From Flectonema sp. DT1601 (Eukaryota > Euglenozoa > Diplonemea > Diplonemida > Diplonemidae), in the NCBI GenBank assembly GCA_964019425.1, contig OZ025793.1:1240001-1304000 (forward strand): a stretch of DNA of 64,000 nt, given 5' to 3'. The notes beneath the pieces were generated by a model that worked only from the letters and a program-made list of their open reading frames with translations, did not search any database and was not told the DNA's origin. Shown here piece after piece: positions 1 through 11,004 of this stretch. A program made the translations under genes and the position numbers. Position 1 is the stretch's first letter. Every line of letters begins with the position of its first letter.

Positions 1-1
1 G

Positions 2-310
2 AAATGGTTACGTCAGCATGCTGATATGAGAATCGTTTTGATTGGTAGAGAACATGACACGTCTCATGTTGGTGAGCCATCGAGATTCAAAATGCAAACT
101 ACATCACCGTATTCAGCGATACAACCGTTTGCAAGAGCTCGTATTGATCTTCCTGCAGGGGGATACACATATACAAATAGTAAGGGGAAGAGTGTCGTTG
201 CTAATTTTGGGTCTGTAATGTACATTTGTGGAAGACCACTCCAGCAGGGAGATGAAGTACTTCAGAAAATAGTCGATAACTTTATGACTAATGATGTTAG
301 TGTTGTTTGA
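2..310 (+). CDS. 3' end of an unrecognised gene, cut by the window edge
   Basis: The frame is already open at base 2 and ends with TGA at 308-310, giving at least 102 residues. An in-frame ATG lies at 26 (MRIVLIGREHD), but the codons before it read equally well as protein, so I treat this as the last exon of a gene that starts to the left. The peptide alternates short hydrophobic strands (MRIVLIG, SVMYICG) with polar turns, has no membrane segment or signal, and I recognise no family. An A-rich and AT-rich spacer follows directly, as after the other genes here. A complete small gene starting at 26 (94 residues) cannot be excluded. Confidence 0.5.
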   Translation, partial: KWLRQHADMRIVLIGREHDTSHVGEPSRFKMQTTSPYSAIQPFARARIDLPAGGYTYTNSKGKSVVANFGSVMYICGRPLQQGDEVLQKIVDNFMTNDVSVV

Positions 311-518
311 TAAGACAAGTTAAGTGTACTAAAAAAAAAAAAAATAATAATCATAATAATCATATTAATAATTAATTGTCCCTCATCGTCATCTCTATGC
401 CTGTATGGTTTCTTTTGTAATTAGACTTTTAGCGGTGCGTTTTTTTCTCTTTTTTTCTTCTTTGATTTGTTCTGTTTTATAAAAACCCTTTCCGCAGTGA
501 AGTAGATTCCGTCAGATC

Positions 519-956
519 ATGCGGCCTGGACTGTCGTGTGGAGATATCTTTGTAAGGAAACCAGTTCAATCATCTCTTCAATTGTTTTCAGTTTTACACA
601 TTCTTCCCTTCACAAAAATGGATGTTTATTTTAATATGAAAGACAGCGTCAGACGTCATCGGTCAAACAATCGAAAAAAAAAATGGAATTTGATGGGAAA
701 GTGGACGTCAACTACAAAGACAACGGCTCTCATTAATGAATGGTCACTCGAGGCAATGACTAGTTGGAAAATATCAAACAGAATGCCAGCAAGTCAGGAA
801 AAGATGTACGACCACTGCTACAATCACCACATGACATATGACAATAGAGGTAATCGAGGAAAGGTAAAAGAAAGATACAGCGAATGTAACAAAAAGAAGC
901 TATTGCTGAAACTAAAACTTAGTCAGATTGCTGTAGACGATTTGAAACGTTTTTAA
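519..956 (+). CDS. Possible small basic protein, unrecognised
   Basis: A 145-codon frame opens with ATG at 519 and ends in TAA. It is basic and Lys/Asn/Arg-rich (RSNNRKKKW, KKKLLLKLKL) with no recognisable domain; a second in-frame ATG at 619 may be the better start. It sits in an AT-rich spacer between two better supported genes on the same strand. I see no clear pyrimidine-AG acceptor immediately before either ATG, unlike the other genes of this window, so it may be a chance frame or a decayed gene. Confidence 0.2.
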   Translation: MRPGLSCGDIFVRKPVQSSLQLFSVLHILPFTKMDVYFNMKDSVRRHRSNNRKKKWNLMGKWTSTTKTTALINEWSLEAMTSWKISNRMPASQEKMYDHCYNHHMTYDNRGNRGKVKERYSECNKKKLLLKLKLSQIAVDDLKRF

Positions 957-1237
957 TTGACGTTGTTCACTTTTTTTTTAAACTCTGGAATCGGATAAGG
1001 GGAATCCATTATTCCCTCTTCTCCCGTTGTGATTAAAACCCTAACCCTTTAATCACAAAGATTCACCCTATTTCATCCTTTATGAACGGATCGTTAGTTT
1101 ATCACTCCGGGTGTTGTATTAAATAATATCACTTCACCCCCCCCCTCATGACTTACAGAGAGTGTTAGCATTTACTTTAGTCAGCTTTATCGTTCCAATG
1201 AATTCCTTTAATATTATTGTGGTTATTATTATTCTCA
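957..1237. other. Spacer without a recognised gene
   Basis: AT-rich spacer with a run of nine T and a short C run near 1136-1144. It contains only two telomere-like CCCTAA units near 1038, too few to mean anything. It ends in a T/A-rich stretch and the CTCAAG acceptor-like site just before the next gene. Confidence 0.5.
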
Positions 1238-1249
1238 AGAAGAACACAC

Positions 1250-1969
1250 ATGGCTTCAGCTCTGATTTTCTCGGCCCTATGCGTTGGGATTCCCGACATG
1301 CCTGACTTGGCTACTATCGGAGTAGGAGGTCCTCAAATGCCTCATATCGATTCTCCGAGTGCCGTCTCTGACCCAATCCCAATGCATGAGAGCGGAGGAG
1401 AAAAACCAGTCTTTGAAAAGGTTGAAATGGAGAAGACGGAGAGTGGTGAGGCTGGTGAGTACTATAACCTGGCACAGTTTTTGAAAGACTCGGTTGGGTA
1501 TTTTCCGAAGAAGAAAATGGAAGCAGGTGAAGGGTTTCAGTTAAGCTGTCCGGATACAAGTAATGAGGATCATTGCACGTATTACATCACTGTACAGAAG
1601 AAGTGTGATTGTACTGGTGATGTTGACGGTGGGCTCACAGAAGTACTTTCGAAAGATAAGCAAGTGAAATTAATGGGGAGTTGTGGTGGCTTATTCGGTT
1701 CTGGAAGAGCTCCTACTGACACTTTTAGAATTGAGCTTCAGAATGGGGGGAAGTTTTTTACTTATCTCACTTCCCCTTCTGAAACTGTTGGTGTTTGGGA
1801 CGGATCCTACTTCAGATGTGATTCTCTCCTTTCACGGAGGTGTGCAAAGCGCTTCGACTGCAATCTACCAGAGGAATCGGGCTGCGAAAACAACGATGTC
1901 CTCTGCCCTCCTGTAAAGGAAAGCGCCTGCTCTGCATTCTGCCACAAACAATCAGAGGAAGAGCTTTAA
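1250..1969 (+). CDS. Putative secreted cysteine-rich protein
   Basis: The first ATG is at 1250, giving 239 residues ending in TAA. The N-terminus (MASALIFSALCVG) is a short hydrophobic stretch that could serve as a signal peptide. After it come an acidic, Pro/Glu-rich linker and a C-terminal half with 12 cysteines (KKCDC, SCGG, CENNDVLC, ACSAFC), an even number that suits disulfide bonding outside the cell. I recognise no named family; the layout resembles small secreted or surface Cys-rich proteins. An AG (CTCAAG, ending at 1239) lies 11 bases before the ATG. An out-of-phase internal frame at 1683-1916 is a shadow. The alternative is a non-secreted zinc-binding protein. Confidence 0.6.
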   Translation: MASALIFSALCVGIPDMPDLATIGVGGPQMPHIDSPSAVSDPIPMHESGGEKPVFEKVEMEKTESGEAGEYYNLAQFLKDSVGYFPKKKMEAGEGFQLSCPDTSNEDHCTYYITVQKKCDCTGDVDGGLTEVLSKDKQVKLMGSCGGLFGSGRAPTDTFRIELQNGGKFFTYLTSPSETVGVWDGSYFRCDSLLSRRCAKRFDCNLPEESGCENNDVLCPPVKESACSAFCHKQSEEEL

Positions 1970-2437
1970 TCCGTTATGATAATAATTAACATCACAACTC
2001 CGTCTTGCGAAGATAATTTATGAAAAACAGAACATGGCGACACTTTGGAGATGTTCCTTCGAAGTTAAGTTGCCGTGGGATGGTTTCTCATTAATGTTTT
2101 ATTTCTTTTATTTTACTTCTTTTTTTTTTCTCTTCTTTTCTTTGTATGTGAATCTTTATTGGGGAGAATACCCTCCTTCAGAATCCTGCTGGTCTACCTC
2201 GTTTCCCAGTGGATTAGTGTTTAGCCATTTAGTCGTGCGAGTTACCAGCCCATTGCAAGTCTGGGCAGCGAAACGACACATCTTGTGGATCGTAAGCTGT
2301 ATTGTTTTGGTTTCGTACGATTGACCTCTGTAGACAATTCTTATCTTTCACAGAGTAGTGCAGCCACCACGAGAAATGCTGAAGAATGAATAGGATGAGT
2401 AAGGTTGTGTGTAAGTGTAATATATTTATAATTCTTC
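1970..2437. other. Spacer without a recognised gene
   Basis: T-rich spacer. A 96-codon frame at 2034-2324 reads mostly through T runs (Phe-rich) and lacks domain-like composition, so I do not call it. The spacer ends with ATAATTCTTCAG at 2428-2439, a pyrimidine-AG acceptor just before the next start codon. Confidence 0.5.
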
Positions 2438-2450
2438 AGCGGATGGCATT

Positions 2451-5400
2451 ATGGAACGTTGGGTGTGGGACAAGCTCCAGCAGTGTCGGGAAGACACGAC
2501 ACTCGTATGGGAAAAGTACGCCGGGATGGCTGAGAAGATTGGTTGCGAAAAAGCATACATGCACTGCGCTATGGGAGATTGCAGGAAACTCTGGGATGAA
2601 CTAATGGAATGCGTACCTGAAAAGAAAGAAGTCATCATGGGAACCATTCCAGATGAAGAGTACGAAAACCTACAGCGACTGTGCGCAAGACTCCGACAGA
2701 CAGTTCGAAATCAGAACCAAACCGCCTACCAGGTATTAGAAGTTCTAAAAGGAAAGATTCACCGACAGACTACAACTATTGATTACATTCATAACACACT
2801 TAATAAAGAAATAGTTCTACTTAGAGAACAATTATTTAGAATGTATCATCCTGACAGTGATACTGAATTCAGTTCTGAGGAGTTTTCATTAATTGACTTC
2901 GTTAAGTACGCTGACAACAGTTTAAAGGAAGCAGCTGGTGCCATTGCGAGTTCATTGAAAGAGCACAGAGTAACGTCAACAGAAGTTGATGGAAGATCCA
3001 GTGCGCAGGTCAGTGCAGATCACAGAGCCAACAGTAGAAAACGTGATCTTGAATGGCAGGCTCGTCTCGACAAGGAACGTGAAGATGCTCAAGAAAGCAC
3101 TCGACAACACCTCTCACAAATTGAAATGCTTCGTGCGCAATTAGCGGTCAAATCACTCACTCTGAGTAACGTGAGGAACAACACCGATACTGAAGTTTCA
3201 AAATTAAAAGAAGCTCACGAACAGAAAATGAGTATGCTCGGACAAGTATGTCACACTGATGTTAATTATCCCTAATGACTTTAAACAATAAATCAAACAA
3301 AAACTAATCAGGAAACAGAAAGTAAGATATCAGCAATGGCAGAGGAAAGGGATCTGCAATCAACAGAAGTTCGTGAAAGACTTGAGAGCCAACTTCATAA
3401 TTTAGTGAGAAGACAAACTCTTCAACAGAAGGAAAGCGAAACCGAAGCGCGTCTTAGAGATCAGATGTATGAAGAAACAGCAAGTGAGCATCTCGCAGAT
3501 CAGGAACAGAGTTCGCAACATCACAAACGTCAGATTGACGCGGCTCGTAAAGAAATCGAAACAATAAAACAACGAAATGCTATCCAACAACAGAACATGA
3601 TACTTGAGTGGCAGACTGGTATGTTATCAATTCCGACCAAAGTCTTCCCTTCCAAGATCTCCCTGGCGATAACCCCACAGCCGAAGCATGCGTTAGCCTC
3701 CTAATTAAGGATTCTAATCCTCCAGAAGAAATCTTCGAAAGAATTTACTTCAGATATCTTCTGAAGCCTTTCAGCTATCGCTACTAATGGTTGGAATTTC
3801 CAGTTTAACATAATTTGTGTGAAACAATCCTCTTAGGATTGAGTTCAATCTATTTCCCCTTAATGGGGCGCTCAACCTGTAGTACGTGGTCCCCGAATCC
3901 CCATATTCGACAGCACATATGGGATTTTTTATCGCTACCAATTGTTGATTTTCTTATATTGCAACCAGGTTTGAAGGGGCCAGCTGTTTCCGCGGTATTC
4001 ATTCTGCCTGTCTGTAGGATCAAGAGAGGCCTTGCTTCATTGAGGAGGGTAGTTAACTTTTCCGGTGCTCCCCTGCAAGGTGAGTGCGATCACATGGCCC
4101 GGGGTTGTCCCGTTCCTTCCTGTCACCACTGGTGCTTCCCAACAAACAAAGCTCCATTTCAGGTCGTCTGCCATGGCTTGTAAGGCCAGTGCGTCTCCCC
4201 ACCTGTCTGTTCTGAGCGTATTGAGGTATGCTTCCGTAGTTTCTGTGTCTGAGAAAAAGCATTGGCTGAACACTTCTTGGTTTCTCGACAAACCGAACCC
4301 TATTCTCGTTTAGCCAGTTTCAAGTTGCTCTCCATTTAATATTAGAATCAAGTTATTCCTAAAAATCGTCTTTGATCCACCAAGCTATTAATCGGTGACT
4401 TTGTTGGAACCTCTCTCTAATTAATAATAACAACAGTACTCAAAGGGATGAAAGATGACCAAGCTGATGAGTTGGGCCACTTGGCAGCTGCAAATAAAGA
4501 TCTGTTTACCTTGTCGCAAAATTTAGCAAACGAACTTGCTACTTGTAAGGAAGCATTAAAAAATACTGAAAGAAATGCTGAGGTCAGGGCTCGAACTGAA
4601 GCAGCAAAGATGCTGACCGACGATCATCAAAAGGCGAAAGCTATTGCTGCGGATTATGCGTTGCTGTTAGAGAAGTATGAAATATTAAAAACTCATTGCA
4701 ATGAATTAGATTCTCGGTTACGAACTATACCAGAGAGCGTGTTACCATCTCCGAAGGGTAAGATGCAACCTGTTATGGAAACTGTTGATGCGGAATCGCA
4801 GACTAATGAAATAGATATAGAACTACTTCCAGCTTGCTTTCAGTCGAGAACAGATATGTCAGAACAGCAAGACAGTCCACAAGAAGAGAAGCAACAAAAT
4901 AGAAAACTCTCTGATGTCATTGCAGTATCAGAATCACTCCATTCAACTAGCTGTGTGATGCTACTCAGTAGTGGAGAAGTTGGTCGTATAGTTGACATGT
5001 CTGAAGATACTACTACTGTTCAATTCCTACAGAATGGGAAAACAACAATATTTCGTAACACTGCTGCAAGTCGACCCCTAAAACAGCTGACCATCGAAGA
5101 CTCTCTTCAAGAAGAACGATCAGTTTTAACAAAACTAACAAATCTGATAAAACAAAGATACGGAAGAACTGATGTTGGAGACGTCGTTAGACTTCTGTCA
5201 ATGAATGAAAACTATTATGAAGTAAAGAACCTTACTGGTGGACCTATGGAGCAACTTAAGTGCACTGATGTTGAAGTGTTGCCTTTATGTGAAGTTATTG
5301 AGATGGATAGAGATAGACTTCGAAAAATAGATGAGCACTACGCTGATAATCCTTTAGTATACGATGCAACAACATCTGAGACTGGATTTCTGATTAGGAC

Positions 5401-8400
5401 AGAAACCTCTGCGACCTTCCGAAATTTGCGAACTGGTGAATCAACAGACATATCCAACCGCATCCCCATTTTAAAGATCCTCGATCCTGGATCAGCCTGG
5501 TCAAGTATCAGAACATTTTGTACACAACTTCATAACTCTTTTCCTCAACAGTCTGACCCTGTTGCGTTTCCTAAACTACTCAACCTACTTCACACTCATA
5601 TATTTAATAATGGAATAGCGACTGTTAGTAATAGTGATGATAAGTATTCAATTATATCTCTGGATCCTGACACTGGAGATAGAGAATTAGAAAATATCAT
5701 AACAGGTAACGTTGATACCTATCCAGCTAGTGAGGTAACAGTTCTTGGGGTAGAGGCTTATTTTAATCATTTGGTGAATCCGAATGATAAAACAGAATCT
5801 GATGAAAGCATAGAACCGTTATCAGAACAACTCGATCAACTGATACGAGAATATGGTTTCTTAAGAACTCCTCAGGGAATTGGACTTGTCTACAGAACTA
5901 AAGTTTCTGAAAGACATGTGTCACAAGTACCATTGAAAAGCTCATTCAACGACAGAAGGAAATCAAAAGCCAGAACATCAACAATCTCTTTAGACGCTTC
6001 TCAAGGGGGAGTTAGTCGAAAAGGAGTCTTGTCATTTGAGTTTTTGAAAGCGATCATGGCTGAGCCAGGAACTGAAGTTAATCTCATAGACTCGAATATA
6101 TTAAAATACCAAGACCTTGTATCTGGTGACATCTATGAATTACCTGATGAAAGTACTCCCCTACTTGACATCTCTTCTACTCTCAGACTGTACCACAGAT
6201 TACTTAGTCATAATTTATCTATTTTATTTGGTTCTGGTTCTGAACAATCGAGCTGTAAGGATGTCATAGGCTGGCTTTCAGTTCTCAAAAAACCAACTAA
6301 GGGATATCGAACAACTCGTGCGCTGTCTGCGAATCGGAGTTGTCGAGTTGTAATATGTGAGCCAGGGACACCTCATGAGATTGTCACGTTGGATTCTTCG
6401 CAAATAACAAGAACTTCAGCATCCCATCCATACAGTGTTTTAACTAATGATTACAGAGAAGGTATGTTTTTATATATCTAAAGCGTTTTTTACGTTTTTG
6501 ACGTCAACATAACATCATGAAAACAGGTTATATCATTGAGTGCATTACATCTTCATACACATATGAAGGGAACGATGGAGATGTTGAAGTCGCCGACTCG
6601 TCAGATTCAAAACTGATCTACGGATCTGAGTCAATGCTGGCAGAAAATGAAAGTTTTCTATCAATTAAAAAACAGGTTAAGGATCTTGGTTATGTTCGAC
6701 ATACTTCTGGTGTGGTTGGAAGGATTATTCCATCATCAAATAACAACACTACGACACTTCACTCTATAGGTGGAGGTCTTGCAATGGATGAGTCCGTCAA
6801 GGAATCAGATTTACAATACTTGGCTCCAACTGACTGTTTGCTTAAACTTCATAAAACCATTCAATCGCTGATATATTGGGTTTCTTGTAGTGGGTTTGCG
6901 GTTATCAACTCCTCCTTTTACAAACAAGTATCTGCCAGGATTCTAACTAAGCAACTTGCTTCTTATACTTGTGCTGTTATCTCACAGAGACCTTCGGGTG
7001 AGAATGTTCAAAAAGAATACCCAAATGAAGAAGATATTCTCATGAATGAAGTCATAGTAGATGAAAAAGATTTATGCTTCATGGGAATACAACAAACATT
7101 AGAAATGTACAACAGAATCGTGCAAGACATACATAGCTTTGTAGTAAATGAAGGCATTTGTAGCATTAAAGACAAAGGATACGGACGTGCACAAGTCAGG
7201 TCCCCAACCGAACGTGCAGTCCGGTTATTGGTTAGTGGTGATTGTATTTCTGTAAGTAGGAATGAATTGGATTGGTTGTGGTTTCCTTCTTCTACTTATA
7301 TTGAGAGATTCTTTCAAAAACAACATATTAAAAGATTAGAAAATGATGTATCATCACTGACTGAAACTGCACTTCAATACATCGAATGCGGTCGACGAAG
7401 TACATTCGTCACTCAACAGAATCACACCACTGAGTCATTAGATCCCCTCGACAGTAGTAAACAAGATTCTGATCTACAAAACCTACGAGAGGCTATTCAG
7501 AATATCAGTAATGACCACAACCTACCAAAACAATTCGAATCTAAACAATCCCAAACTACTTTAGCACCAACTGATCACCCTTCACGTAAATCAATTCTAA
7601 GAAGACCACAAACAGCCAGCACCTCTACAAGAGTTCCAATATTACGTCATGAAAGTGAAGTATCATTTAGTTTAGACAGACCAAGGACTCGAGTCGCTCG
7701 AATTGAATCAGCGAATCCATCTCTTCGATCTGAGAGCAGTATTTACAGTGAATCACTTCCTGAAGGCCTATTCGAAGAAGATGAGGAACCATACGAAGAG
7801 CGAACAGATGAGGAGTCGCAGTCTGAAACACAATCGCGACGCGAGTCGCAGTCTGAAACACAATCGCGACGCGAGTCGCAGTCTGAAACACAATCCCGAC
7901 GCGAGTCGCAGTCTGAAACACAATCCCGATGCGAGTCGCAGTCTGAAACGCAATCGCGACGCGAGTCGCAGTCCGAAACGCAATCCCGATGCGAGTCGCA
8001 GTCCGAAACTCTGTCAGGACATGAGTCGCAGTGTGACACACGGTCCGAAGCTCTGTTCCGACACGAGTCACAGCGAATTTCACAACCCGAATCAGAGTAC
8101 GAAGTAGCAGATAAGAGTGCTCTTGTAAACGAGATGACCCCAACTAGGATTACCTGCAAAGATAGCTTAGCAATGCCCAGCATGCTAACACAAGATGAGA
8201 GGCAGCGGACTACTGCTGTCACTCGTGTTCAACAAAAGCAGTCGTTCAGAAATAATGTTCCAAACCTAGAAATCTATACCAACAGTGGATCATTTCCAGT
8301 TGATGAGTTGAAAAGAGAGAGTTCTGGTGTCGTGACAGACAGGACTGGGGAATCCGTCAAACCTCTGCGGGTAAAGCATAGTCTTCCTATGGGGATAACA

Positions 8401-9336
8401 AAAACAACAGCAACACCAACAGTTGTTCCTAGCCAGCAATCTGATTTCTGGAAATCTTCCTTCGTCACAAGAAAGAGAACTATTGAAGGTACTATTGGCG
8501 CTGCATCAGACGCTGTGAGTGTTGGTGATGAAATTATAAGACATCCGGAACCACCTGGTACTTCAATGGTTAATCGTAATAGTTATGCTAGTAGATCTTC
8601 AGCTTCAAGTGGCAGGTCGAGTAGAAATACTTTTGGTGACTTTGCGTCATTCGAAATTGACTGTCACAGCTCTCGCACGTCTGCGAAGTCTTCGCGCACT
8701 TCTTCGGGTATGCGCAGTCTTTGGGAGGAACCGATGCAGTCTTTAGGCGAAGAAGGGAAGAGACACGATTCTGACCTTCAAACAGCAGAAGAACTTACGG
8801 AAAATCACATCGATAACGAAGAGAAAGAATTACCGACTACTCCCCCACGTCGTAGACCCAGTTCTGGAGTTACTATCGGAGGCACTAAGAAGCCAACTGA
8901 ATTGGAAGTCGGTATTGCGGTAGTGATGACCAGCGTGAAGCTACTCAAGCGAGTAGGAAAAGGAAAAATAATAAATAAAACTCCAAAAGCTGCTGTCAAT
9001 TTGACTTCAATTGAAGATGTTCCTCATCAACAGCCTGATGAACTTCCATCAGCAACTAAACAACTCGATTTCGAAGCAATTCCACAACAGTCGAGTATCA
9101 AAGCAACAAAAACTCCACCTCCGAATCCGGCATTGCGATACCAACAACGCCTTCAAAGGAAAGCTCGTGAAAGTCGTTCAGAATCAGACCCAAACCAGCT
9201 TTGGGAAGAACAGATTGTGGAGGAAGTAGTCGCTGTGACTGAAAAGAAAAGCGACAGGAGGAAATCCCAACAAAAGATTACTGCGTTTCATCGGAAGAAG
9301 AGTCAAGTTATGGACCCTTCTTCCTTTGGATTATAA
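2451..9336 (+). CDS. Large coiled-coil scaffold with tandem beta-rich modules and a decapeptide repeat
   Basis: Four exons join in frame: 2451-3245, 3312-3618, 4437-6461 and 6527-9336 (1,978 residues). All three introns start GTATGT (3246, 3619, 6462) and end CAG. Residues about 60-480 are charged and heptad-like, so a long coiled coil. Residues about 540-1300 hold at least seven degenerate units, each a short beta-rich stretch (for example SSGEVGRIVDM, ETGFLIRTET, GIGLVYRTKV, HTSGVVGRII) followed by a helical Leu-rich part. Residues about 1471-1540 are seven 10-residue repeats (ESQSETQSRR). The tail is Ser/Arg-rich and basic. No enzymatic motif was seen; a cytoskeletal or scaffold role is inference. 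An out-of-frame ATG at 2443 precedes the start at 2451, which I chose because only it opens the long frame. Intron 2 is swollen to 818 bases by a repeat insertion. Confidence 0.75.
3619..4436 (+). other. Intron 2 of the scaffold gene, inflated by an interspersed repeat
   Basis: The intron starts GTATGT and ends AACAACAG. Joining exon bases up to 3618 with those from 4437 keeps the frame (codon split after its first base). Its 818 bases contrast with 51-125 for the other introns of the window. The extra length is repeat family R1 and the OTU-like segment within it. Confidence 0.75.
3863..4359. repeat. Interspersed repeat R1, copy with an inserted or retained OTU-like segment
   Basis: The outer parts (3863-3973 and 4289-4359) match the two R1 copies at 53,450-53,647 and 53,723-53,907 (shared ATGGGGCGCTCAACC, ATCCCCATATTCGACAGC, CAACCAGGTTTG, CCGAACCCTAT, AGCCAGTTTCAAGTT). 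The middle 315 bases are absent from those copies. On the minus strand the middle encodes a fragment (from 4291 down to 4037) resembling the core of OTU cysteine proteases, with TDRWGDALALQAMADDLKW as the most telling stretch; the catalytic Cys region is not present. The middle could be an insertion into R1, or the short copies could be deletion derivatives. I see no clear target duplication. Confidence 0.6.
7813..8022 (+). repeat. 30-base coding tandem repeat (ESQSETQSRR), seven units
   Basis: Unit starts fall at 7813, 7843, 7873, 7903, 7933, 7963 and 7993; the last unit is degenerate and further decayed units follow to about 8090. The unit encodes a Ser/Gln/Glu/Arg decapeptide. Because 30 is divisible by three, the other frames are also open across it on both strands, which explains several spurious long frames here. 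Confidence 0.9.
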
Positions 9337-9585
9337 ATGTTTATTGCAATTAGTAAACTTAATTAACATTAGTTGTATGATATCTTAAATCCATTCGGTT
9401 CGTTTCTAAGAAGTCACTTACACTGAATTCAGTTTTAATTTTCAAAAGTGTCGCATCTTACGTTCGAAGAATAATTATTTTAATTTTCTCACAGGAAACA
9501 TGTGAAGAGCCAGTTTCTAGTAATAGTCAATCTGGTTGTTGATGTTGTTGACGTCATTTTGAATAACAGTTATCAAAAAAGTAAA

Positions 9586-11004
9586 ATGTCTGACATCGAG
9601 GGAAAGAGATTTGTTTTTAAAGGAACACTTTTAAGTTCAAGAGATGATGCTGCTGCTGCCGTAAATGCTGCGGGTGGTCTGGTGCAAAAGAATATTTCAA
9701 AGGCGACAGATGTTGTTGTCGCCAGCACTGATGTAGACACCTCAAACTACACCACTACTGTGTGGACTCCGGAGAAGTTTGCTGAAGTGTTGGGAGTGTC
9801 ACCAGCATCTGCAAACTCGACACCAGGAAAGAAAAACAAGAAAATGTCAGAAGACGACCTTCTCTTGGAACGCCTCAAGCAGGTTACTGCATCAAACAGC
9901 GGTCTTAAGAAGTCCGATAAGAAGGACTCAAAGAAAGATAGGCAGGATAAGAAGAAGGCACTCATTCAACAAAAGCAAGACATGAGAGAGATGCAGGCTG
10001 AAGAAGCAAGAAAGAGAACAGCTCCATATGAACAATTGTTGGAGTTGTTGAGAAGCAGACAAATGACTTCCGACTACTTAGAAACCCCAAAAACTGACAA
10101 GGAAGTTGAGGAGGTAGAAGATGATAGATTTATGGGTTCTTCTGTTGCTATGCAGGCATGGAGAATCAGCATGGAGGATGCTCACATTATGAAACTTCAG
10201 AAATCTGATGATGACATTGCGATATTCTCTGTCTTTGATGGACACAGTGGTACTGATGTTGCTATCTACGCAGCTGAGAACTTGGAAGAGATCCTCAAGA
10301 AGCAACCAGAGTTTGATGCTAAGGACTACCCAGCAGCACTTACCAAAACTTTCATCCAACTGGATGACCAGATGAGAGCGGAATCAAAGACCGCGGGATC
10401 AACAGCAACTGTCTGTATTGTTACAAAGGATACAATCTACTGCGCTAACTCTGGTGACAGTAGAGCTGTTCTTTGTGAAGACGGTAAGACTGTTGAGTGC
10501 TCTGAAGACCACAAACCTGATCTACCTGGAGAGACTGCTCGTATTGAAGCAGCAGGAGGAACTGTTGTTGATGCTGGTGGTATCCCTCGTGTTAACGGAT
10601 CTCTTGCTGTCTCAAGAGGTCTTGGTGACTTCAGCTTTAAGGCTGGACAGGACCTTCCTCCACAAAACCAGCAGGTAACCTGCGTGCCTGATATCCGTTC
10701 CTTCCCAATCACTGATAAGACTGACTTCTTGGTCGTTGCCTGTGATGGTATTTGGGACTGTCTCTCTTCGGAAGAATGTGTTGAACGCGTCAAACCTGCT
10801 GTCGCCGAAGCAACCACCTCATCCGCACTTACTGCTGCAACTTCTAATGTCATGGATAGTATTTTGGTATGTTGTTTTATTATTTGATTAGTTTGATATT
10901 CACAATAAGAGAACACCAACACATAATAACCTTTACAGGCGCCTACCCGTAATAACATTGGTTCTGATAACATGTCGATGGTCGTCGTGAAGTTTAAGCA
11001 CTAA
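9586..11004 (+). CDS. PP2C-type protein phosphatase with an N-terminal BRCT-like domain
   Basis: Two exons, 9586-10866 and 10939-11004, give 448 residues; the intron starts GTATGT. I chose the ATG at 9586 (MSDIEGKRFVF). Residues about 4-75 look like a BRCT domain (FKGTLLSSRDDAAAAVNAAGG, then KATDVVVAS). A Lys-rich linker follows. From about residue 180 comes a complete PP2C (PPM) catalytic domain: SMEDAH, FDGHSG, TAGSTA, ANSGDSRAV, VSRGLGD, VACDGIWD and, in exon 2, GSDNMS, covering the metal-binding Asp residues. It should dephosphorylate Ser/Thr in a Mn/Mg-dependent manner; the BRCT-like part could steer it to phosphoproteins or nuclear partners (inference). A start-stop ATGTGA at 9500-9505 lies upstream in the likely leader. 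Phosphatase call very sure, BRCT less so. Confidence 0.92.

Noticed and set aside
1035-1060. Interstitial telomere
   Set aside because: Only two CCCTAA-like units; too short to distinguish from chance in AT-rich DNA.
2426-2647. Minus-strand frame and a plus-strand frame from the ATG at 2443 at the start of the scaffold gene
   Set aside because: Both overlap exon 1, which continues open for 265 codons and joins correctly to the later exons.
7667-8222. Several long frames on both strands across the 30-base repeat
   Set aside because: They are by-products of a frame-neutral repeat inside the scaffold gene, whose own frame is continuous for 2.8 kb.
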